This document shows positions 57,516-64,000 of a stretch of 64,000 bases of DNA, one piece after another. The notes under the pieces are model-generated. The model ran no database searches, was not told the origin of the DNA, and saw only the letters and a program-made list of their open reading frames with translations. The stretch's first letter is position 1. Each line of letters starts with the position of its first letter. This DNA comes from Chloroflexota bacterium (lineage in GTDB: Bacteria > Chloroflexota > Anaerolineae > Aggregatilineales > Phototrophicaceae): assembly GCA_026706455.1 (NCBI GenBank), contig JAPOYS010000118.1, positions 1,910 through 65,909 of the forward strand. Direction: 5' to 3'. Both the position numbers and the translations under genes were made by a program.

Positions 57516-59783
57516 ATGTCTGATTTCTCATTTGTTGGCAAGCCGACGCCGATTCTCGACGGTCCGGCCAAGATCACAGGCAATTTGAAATACACCGGCG
57601 ACCTCAAGATTGCCGGCATGTTGCATGCGCGCTTTGTGCTGAGCACTTATGCCCATGCCAACATCAAAGCGGTGGACACGAGCGCCGCGCTGGGTGTTCC
57701 CGGTGTACAGCGCGTCTTGACTTGCGACGATCTGCCGGAGCTGAGGCCTTCGTCGCGCGCCAAGTTAATGCTTGCGCGCGGCCGCGTGATTTTCGTCGGG
57801 CAGCCAATTGCGGTCGTCCTGGCTGACACGCCGGCGGCCGCGGCTGATGGCGCCGACTTGGTTGAGGTCGATTACGAGCCGCTCGAGGCGGCGATTTCGA
57901 TTGACGACGCGATGGCGGAGGGCGCCACCATCGTGTGGCCCGAGGGCATCCCGACCGGCGCTGGCGACGAAGCGGCGCATGGCGCCGATACAGGCGGCGA
58001 GGCGGAAGAGGACGAAGAGGAAATCTCCAACATCGCCGGGCAAACGAAAATGGAGACGGGCGATGTCAGCGCCGCCTTCGCCGAGACCGATGTCATTGTC
58101 GAGCGCAGTTTTGATACGCCGATGGTGCATCAGAGCTCGATCGAAACGCAAGGCTGGGTGGCGCAGCCCAATCCGGTGACGGGCGGCATGACGATGTGGG
58201 GCAGCATCCAGTCGCCCTTTGGCGTGCGCTACGATATCGCCGATGTTCTGGACGTGCCCGAGTCCGATGTGACCGTGTACGGCATGCCGGTTGGCGGCGC
58301 GTTCGGCGCCAAGTTTGGATTGTATGAACCCCTGACCGCATTGATAGCGGCCACCGTAGGCCGGCCCGTCAGCCTGATTCTGACGCGCGGCGAAGAGCTG
58401 CTGAGCACGAATCCGGCGCCGGCGCTGCGCATCTATGGCAAGCTGGGCTTCAAGCGCGACGGGACGCTGGTCGCGATGCAATCGAATGTGACGGCTGACA
58501 CCGGCGTGTACCCGAGCGGGCTTGGCGGTTTCGCAGCGATGCAATTCGCCAGCTTCTATCGCTGCCCCAATTTGCTGCTTGAATCGACCAATGTCGTCAC
58601 GAACAAGCAGTCGGTTGGCGCTTATCGCGCGCCGACATCACCGTCCGCATTCATGGCGGTCGAGACGCTCTTTGATGAAGCGGCGCAGCAGCTGGGCATC
58701 GACCCGGTTGAGCTGCGCTTGAAGAACGCGGCGCGATCGGGCGATCCGGCGCCCGATGGCGGCGACTTCCCGGTCATCGGCATGGTGGAGACGCTGGAAG
58801 CGGCGCGCGAGCATCCGCTGTGGCAGAATCGCGTGGAATCGCAAGCGCAGGGCCGCGGCGTCGGCATCGCCATTGGCGGCTGGATGGGCGGGCTCGAGCC
58901 GGGCGCGGCCGTCTGCAAGTTAAACCGCGACGGCGTCTTGCAGGTGCAGATCGGCACGGCTGATTTGTCTGGCACGCCGACTTCCTTTGCGCAGCTGGCG
59001 GCTGAGGCTTACGGCGTCGATGTGGACAAGGTGCGCTTCGTCTACAGCGATACCGACAGCGCGCCCTATGGCGGCGGCGTGGGCGGCAGCAAAACCCTGT
59101 ATACGCTGGGCAATGCGGTCATACGGGCGGCGGAAGACGCGCGCCGCCAGACGCTCGCCATCGCGGCTGAGGAGTTTGAAGTATCGGCTGAAGACCTGGA
59201 AATCGTCGATGGACGAGTGCAGGTGCGCGGTTTCCCTGATCGATCGGTCGCGCTGGGCGACCTGGCGGGCAAGGCGATGACCTTCGGCGGAGAGTACGAG
59301 CCGATTCACGGCAGCGGCAGCCAGGCAATCACTGATCGGGCGCCGTCGTTCTGCGCGCAGATCGCCGAGGTCGAAGTGGACGAAGAGACGGGCGAGGTCA
59401 ACTTGCTCAACCTGGCGGTTGTGCAGGAGGTCGGCCGGGCAATCAATCCGCTGACGGTGGAAGGGCAAATGCAGGGCGGCGCCGTGCAAGGCGTCGGCTG
59501 GGCGCTCTACGAAGAGATGCGCTACGATGACGATGGCCAATTGCTGTCGGGATCCTGGATGGATTATGCCATGCCGGACGCGGTGCAGGCCTCGCCGATT
59601 CAGACGCGAATCGTTGAGGTGCCGTCAACCAGCGGTCCATTTGGCGCGCGTGGCGTGGGCGAGCCGCCGGTGATACCTACCGTCGCCGCGATTGCCAACG
59701 CGGTCGCGCATGCGACTGGCGTGCGCATGACGGAGACGCCGATGACGGCGCCCCGTGTGCTGGCGGCGCTGGAGGGGCGATAA
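57516..59783 (+). CDS. xanthine dehydrogenase family molybdopterin-binding (large) subunit
   Basis: KITGNLKYTGDLKIAGMLHARFVLSTYAHA; PVGGAFGAKFGLYEP; GARGVGEPPVIPTVAAIANAV. Confidence 0.93.
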   Translation: MSDFSFVGKPTPILDGPAKITGNLKYTGDLKIAGMLHARFVLSTYAHANIKAVDTSAALGVPGVQRVLTCDDLPELRPSSRAKLMLARGRVIFVGQPIAVVLADTPAAAADGADLVEVDYEPLEAAISIDDAMAEGATIVWPEGIPTGAGDEAAHGADTGGEAEEDEEEISNIAGQTKMETGDVSAAFAETDVIVERSFDTPMVHQSSIETQGWVAQPNPVTGGMTMWGSIQSPFGVRYDIADVLDVPESDVTVYGMPVGGAFGAKFGLYEPLTALIAATVGRPVSLILTRGEELLSTNPAPALRIYGKLGFKRDGTLVAMQSNVTADTGVYPSGLGGFAAMQFASFYRCPNLLLESTNVVTNKQSVGAYRAPTSPSAFMAVETLFDEAAQQLGIDPVELRLKNAARSGDPAPDGGDFPVIGMVETLEAAREHPLWQNRVESQAQGRGVGIAIGGWMGGLEPGAAVCKLNRDGVLQVQIGTADLSGTPTSFAQLAAEAYGVDVDKVRFVYSDTDSAPYGGGVGGSKTLYTLGNAVIRAAEDARRQTLAIAAEEFEVSAEDLEIVDGRVQVRGFPDRSVALGDLAGKAMTFGGEYEPIHGSGSQAITDRAPSFCAQIAEVEVDEETGEVNLLNLAVVQEVGRAINPLTVEGQMQGGAVQGVGWALYEEMRYDDDGQLLSGSWMDYAMPDAVQASPIQTRIVEVPSTSGPFGARGVGEPPVIPTVAAIANAVAHATGVRMTETPMTAPRVLAALEGR

Positions 59784-59860
59784 GTTGTTGTTGAGTCGGG
59801 AGGGCGAGCCACCGCCTCGCCCCTACGATTTGCGCTGGGCGCGGGCTTAGCCGCAGATAT

Positions 59861-60631
59861 TCACAGCTTGCCGCCGTCGATCGAGAGGACTTGGCCCGTA
59901 ATCCAGTTGGCGTAATCGGAAGCGAAGAATAGTACGCCATTGGTGATGTCCTTGGGCGAGCCCAGCCGCTTGAGCGCGAAACGATCGACAAGCGCGCGCT
60001 GGCCTTCTTCGCCGTAAGACTCGAACTGCTTGATGGAGTTGGGGTTGGACAGGACGAAACCGGGCGCGATATTGTTGACGGTGATATTCCAGCGCCCCAG
60101 TTCGTGCGCGAGTTGGCGCGTCAAGCCGATCTGAGCCGCTTTTGCCGCTGCGTAAGCCTGGATGCCGGTGAGGCTGACGCCCAAGCCAGCGCCGCTGGAA
60201 ATGTTGATGATGCGTCCGCAGCGCTGTTGCTTCATGCTCGGCGCGACCGCCTGCGAAAAGTAAAATGCGCCGCGCGAATTGACCTCAAAGATGCTGTCCC
60301 AGTCGGGCTGGCTGATCTCTTCCAATGGCCGACCGACTTGCCCCAGTACGCCGCCTGCGTTGTTGACGAGGATCTGTACGGCGCCGTCTGTTGCCAGAAC
60401 TTCCTCGACGAATGCAAACACCGCGTCGCGAATCCTGACATCGACAAGGCGGACCTGACAGGCGCCGCCGGCATCCTGGCACAGTTGGCGTGTCTCCTGG
60501 AGCTCGTCGCCGAGCACATCGCATGCCCACACGGAAGCGCCGCGCTCGGCAAAAGCCAGGGCGATCGCGCGGCCGAAGCCATGCGCAGCGCCGGTGACGA
60601 TCGCAGATTTCCCTTCGAAGCGAATGTTCAT
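59861..60631 (-). CDS. SDR family oxidoreductase
   Basis: AIVTGAAHGFGRAIALAFAERGA, LVNNAGG, YAAAKAAQIGLTRQLA. Confidence 0.93.
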   Translation of the reverse strand: MNIRFEGKSAIVTGAAHGFGRAIALAFAERGASVWACDVLGDELQETRQLCQDAGGACQVRLVDVRIRDAVFAFVEEVLATDGAVQILVNNAGGVLGQVGRPLEEISQPDWDSIFEVNSRGAFYFSQAVAPSMKQQRCGRIINISSGAGLGVSLTGIQAYAAAKAAQIGLTRQLAHELGRWNITVNNIAPGFVLSNPNSIKQFESYGEEGQRALVDRFALKRLGSPKDITNGVLFFASDYANWITGQVLSIDGGKL

Positions 60632-61635
60632 GCAAACTCGGCTTTCAGTTCGTCCAGATTGGTCAAGGATTGTTGGCGTTTTCCCGTTTCAATCTCGCGG
60701 ACCATCTCGACCCAGCGGCGGGTCAGGGGCATGTCGAGACTCACAGCGTCGGCTTCGGCGAGAATCGGCTCGTACATGATTACTTCGGTTTCGCGCTTGC
60801 GAATTGCCAGGTCGCGCCAGATGCCGCTGTGGGTCTTGGCCGACAGCTTGTTGAACTCGACAAGCGCGTCGAGCGACCGATGGATCGCATCCAGATCGCC
60901 TGCCAGAAAGGCGGAGGGCGCAAAGCCATTGAATCCGTACGCTTCAATTCTGAGACGTTCAGCGAGCGACAGAATCTCTTGCGCCGCCCGAATGTACAGA
61001 CTGCGATAGCGCGAATCAGCCAGCGCCTCGGCAATCGCTTGATGCGCCAGCGCGCTGATAAAAAGCATAGCGCCATAGGCTTCCTTGCCCCAGAGATAGC
61101 CCCAAATGTTGTCGGTGAGTAGAGTGTCCTTGTCGAAATCGCGGAATATGGCGCCCATGCGATTGAGGCGGTCGCTGATTGCGCCGTCGAGCTCGCCAAG
61201 GACGACCGCGCCTCTGCCTCCGAAGAGGATTTCGCCCGGAGCATGATAGTCGGCGCTGAAATTGACGAAGGCGCCCAGCGTCCGTTCGCGACCGACAACC
61301 TGCGAAATGATGAGTTCGTTCAAGCCGTTCTGGACGGACATCACAAAGCCGTCGGCGGCGACGTAGGCTGCAAGCGCCTGGACTGCCGCGCGCGTGTGCT
61401 GCGATTTGACGCAGAGCAGAATCGCCTCGAACTGTCCTTGCAGCTGCTGCGGCAGGCGGGCCTCCGCCTCGACGCTGAATTCGTCGACCGGTCCCTTGAT
61501 TTGCAGTCCGGCGCGATTGATGGCATCGACATGTTCTTCGGCGATGTCGACGAAAACGACATCATGCCCGGCTCTTATCAAGTAGGCGCCCAGCGTGCCG
61601 CCAATTGCGCCGGCGCCCCAAATGACCAATCGCAT
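60628..61635 (-). CDS. ketopantoate reductase (PanE/ApbA) family protein
   Basis: MRLVIWGAGAIGGTLGAYLIRAGHDVVFVD; VQNGLNE. Start at 61635. Confidence 0.88.
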   Translation of the reverse strand: MRLVIWGAGAIGGTLGAYLIRAGHDVVFVDIAEEHVDAINRAGLQIKGPVDEFSVEAEARLPQQLQGQFEAILLCVKSQHTRAAVQALAAYVAADGFVMSVQNGLNELIISQVVGRERTLGAFVNFSADYHAPGEILFGGRGAVVLGELDGAISDRLNRMGAIFRDFDKDTLLTDNIWGYLWGKEAYGAMLFISALAHQAIAEALADSRYRSLYIRAAQEILSLAERLRIEAYGFNGFAPSAFLAGDLDAIHRSLDALVEFNKLSAKTHSGIWRDLAIRKRETEVIMYEPILAEADAVSLDMPLTRRWVEMVREIETGKRQQSLTNLDELKAEFA

Positions 61636-62336
61636 CAGTCCCAACCTCCTGCCAGCAGCGCCAGCGTCTCGTCGACTGCAACCCGCCAGATCGCCAGCAT
61701 CTCGTCGTCCGAGCGTTGATAAGAGCCGCCCATGTTGCCATCGCCCAGGACCTGGCGCGTTTTTTCCGGGCTGAGCCGCATCAAGGCGTCGAGATCGGTC
61801 ACGGGTTTCGGCTCTGTCGGCAACGGGAGATCCGGCAGGCGCGTCCAGGGATAGTTCTCCATCCAGGAGGCGTGTGAGCAGACCGGGTCTATCTCCATTA
61901 CTTTCGCCCAGGTCCGCGGCGCGTTGTACCAGTTGTGCCATTTGACCGTTGTGTCCGGGTTGTCCATCGTCCATTCGCGCAGCATGCCTTGCGCCGGCGC
62001 ATTGCCGCCGTGGCCGTTGACCAGCAGAATGCGGCGGAAGCCGGCGCGGCGGATGCTATCCAGGACATCGCGAATCAGAGCAAGATAGGTTTGGATACGC
62101 AAGGTGACGGTGCCGGGAAACGCTGTCCACTGCTGGGCGAGGCCGTAGGGCAGGGCGGGATAAACCGGCAGGCCGGCAATTTCGCCCGCTTCTTTGGCTA
62201 GCCGCGCCGACAGAATTGTATCGACGCTTAAACTGAGGTAGGCGTGCTGTTCTGTGCTGCCAGTTGGCAGGATGCAGCGATCGTCCGATTTGAGATACTC
62301 CTCGACTTGCATCCAGTTCAATTCTGATATCAGCAT
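61635..62336 (-). CDS. creatininase family amidohydrolase
   Basis: CILPTGSTEQHAYLSLSVDTILSARLA; LVNGHGGN; MGGSYQRSDDE. Start at 62336. Confidence 0.88.
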   Translation of the reverse strand: MLISELNWMQVEEYLKSDDRCILPTGSTEQHAYLSLSVDTILSARLAKEAGEIAGLPVYPALPYGLAQQWTAFPGTVTLRIQTYLALIRDVLDSIRRAGFRRILLVNGHGGNAPAQGMLREWTMDNPDTTVKWHNWYNAPRTWAKVMEIDPVCSHASWMENYPWTRLPDLPLPTEPKPVTDLDALMRLSPEKTRQVLGDGNMGGSYQRSDDEMLAIWRVAVDETLALLAGGWD

Positions 62337-62531
62337 TGTCCGCTCCGCAGAAACAGCCGTGAGTCGTTTTCGGTTTCGATGATAAACTATTGTACGATAC
62401 GAATGGCAGGTTGGCACGGCTTTTGAGCGCGCAGGTTAGCGAGTTCGCCTTTCTGCCCGACGCGACAGTTAGTCTTGCAGACCTCCGTTACGGATGCGGA
62501 GAAAGCGCAGAACTGCAGGAAGGCTAAGCTC

Positions 62532-63503
62532 ATGGAACTAGATACGCTTGAAAGAGTAACTCCGACGGCGATGATTCGACCCCATCGACGGATCACTGGC
62601 ATCTCAGCGATCTTGCTGCCCTTCCACGAGAACGGCGAGATCGATTGGCCCGGCTTGGCGAATCACGTCCGGCGGACAGCGGAAGCCGGTTTGACGCCGG
62701 CGGTCAATATGGACACCGGTTACGCCAACTTGATATCGGAGGACGAGCGCCAGAAGGTGTTGCGCGCGACCCGCTGCGCGCTGGCTGGCGGTGAATTTGT
62801 GGCCGGCGCCTTTGTCGCGGACAAGCCGGGCGATCCATTTGACGCGGAGGCCTACTTCCGCCAGGTCGAGGACATCCAGAGCCAGGGCGGCAGGCCGATC
62901 ATCTTTCAATCTTATGGCTTAACTCGGCAGGCTGGCGCCGACATCGTGCGGGCTTACGAGACGCTTGGCAGGAAAACGGATGCCTTCATCGCCTTTGAAT
63001 TGGGGGCTATGTTTGCTCCCTTCGGCGCGATTTATGATTTGGAGACATACGCGGGCCTGCTGGGCGTTTCCGCGTGCGTCGGCGCCAAGCATTCTTCGCT
63101 GAGTCGGCAGTTGGAGTGGGAGCGGATCGCGCTGCGGGATGCGCTGCGTCCGGACTTCAAGGTCTTCACCGGCAATGACCTGGCGATCGACATGGTGATC
63201 TACGGCAGCGATTATCTGCTGGGCTTGAGCACATTCGCGCCCGATCTTTTCGCGCGGCGCGACGCCATGTGGCTGGCCGGCGATCCTGGATTCTACGAAT
63301 TGAATGACCTGCTGCAATATCTGGGCTTCCTCGCTTTCCGTCCGCCAGTACCCGCCTACAAGCACTCAGCCGCCCAGTTTCTGAAGCTGCGCGGCTGGAT
63401 CAACTCCAACCGGACACACCGCGATTCGCCTTCCCGTCCCGCAAGCGATGTCCCGATATTGCGCGACATCGCGGCGCGGATGGGTGTATTGAATGAGAGC
63501 TAG
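62532..63503 (+). CDS. DapA/dihydrodipicolinate synthase superfamily protein
   Basis: [58 protein letters not shown]. Confidence 0.8.
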   Translation: MELDTLERVTPTAMIRPHRRITGISAILLPFHENGEIDWPGLANHVRRTAEAGLTPAVNMDTGYANLISEDERQKVLRATRCALAGGEFVAGAFVADKPGDPFDAEAYFRQVEDIQSQGGRPIIFQSYGLTRQAGADIVRAYETLGRKTDAFIAFELGAMFAPFGAIYDLETYAGLLGVSACVGAKHSSLSRQLEWERIALRDALRPDFKVFTGNDLAIDMVIYGSDYLLGLSTFAPDLFARRDAMWLAGDPGFYELNDLLQYLGFLAFRPPVPAYKHSAAQFLKLRGWINSNRTHRDSPSRPASDVPILRDIAARMGVLNES

Positions 63504-63506
63504 TCG

Positions 63507-64000
63507 ATGGCGCTGAAGCGTGTGGCGCAGCTTCGCAGCTATTCACAATTTAAGAGCTACTGCGATTCCGTTGGCGCGGATCTGCCCGTCGATGAGTCGG
63601 TCTTGTTTGGAAGCGGGTCGCCGCTTGCCCGCCCGTACGAGTACCGCGGCCGCTCGCTGGGGAATCGCTTTGCCATTCTGCCGATGGAAGGTTGGGACGG
63701 CGCCAAGGCCGGTGGACCAACGGAATTAACGCGCCGGCGCTGGCGTCGCTTTGGCGTAAGCGGCGCGAAACTCATCTGGGGCGGCGAGGCCGTGGCGGTG
63801 CGGCACGATGGCCGGGCAAACGCGCGTCAACTGGTCATTAGCGTCGCCACGGTCAAGGAGTTGGCGGAACTGCGTCAAGGACTTGTGAAGGCTCACGAGG
63901 AAAGATTTGACAGTACCGAAGACTTGCTTGTCGGCTTGCAGCTGACGCATTCGGGTCGCTTCTGTCGGCCCAACAGCCATAAATTGGAACCGGTCCTTCT
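63507..64000 (+). CDS. NADH:flavin oxidoreductase/Old Yellow Enzyme family, truncated by window end
   Basis: [45 protein letters not shown]. No stop before the window end, hence absent from the ORF track. Confidence 0.85.
   Translation, partial: MALKRVAQLRSYSQFKSYCDSVGADLPVDESVLFGSGSPLARPYEYRGRSLGNRFAILPMEGWDGAKAGGPTELTRRRWRRFGVSGAKLIWGGEAVAVRHDGRANARQLVISVATVKELAELRQGLVKAHEERFDSTEDLLVGLQLTHSGRFCRPNSHKLEPVL

Overview
The window is about 64 kb of high-GC bacterial chromosome. Gene content and order suggest a Chloroflexota-like lineage, but that is an inference I could not test. Most of it is housekeeping: a partial initiator tRNA, uvrB, aspS, a polX/SH3/ligA operon, a T-box-controlled trpEGDCF-nudix-BA operon, a chorismate/tyrosine operon (aroH-tyrA-aroA-aroE-[DUF262]-aroC-aroKB-aroQ), glnA, lysC, ricT-like, purA, an rqcH-like gene, glycosyltransferases, an ABC exporter, and a catabolic-looking cluster at the right end. 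Main second-look items: (1) the UvrB ORF (846 codons) has an internal, diverged extra copy of its C-terminal helicase domain with lost motif V/VI residues; (2) a stand-alone intergenic RNA candidate at about 8657-8868 with a TTGACA-N17-TATAAA promoter, pairing 5'/3' ends and a strong terminator; (3) a DUF262/DUF1524 (GmrSD-type) nuclease-like gene inside the aro operon; (4) a dense family of compensatory-mutated GTAGGGGCGA...TCGCCC palindromes, including MITE-like composites with terminal inverted repeats and copies that supply the stop codons of neighbouring genes; (5) an ~86-residue insertion in LigA and a Nudix gene embedded in the trp operon. Product calls are from reading the protein sequences by eye; no database search was run.
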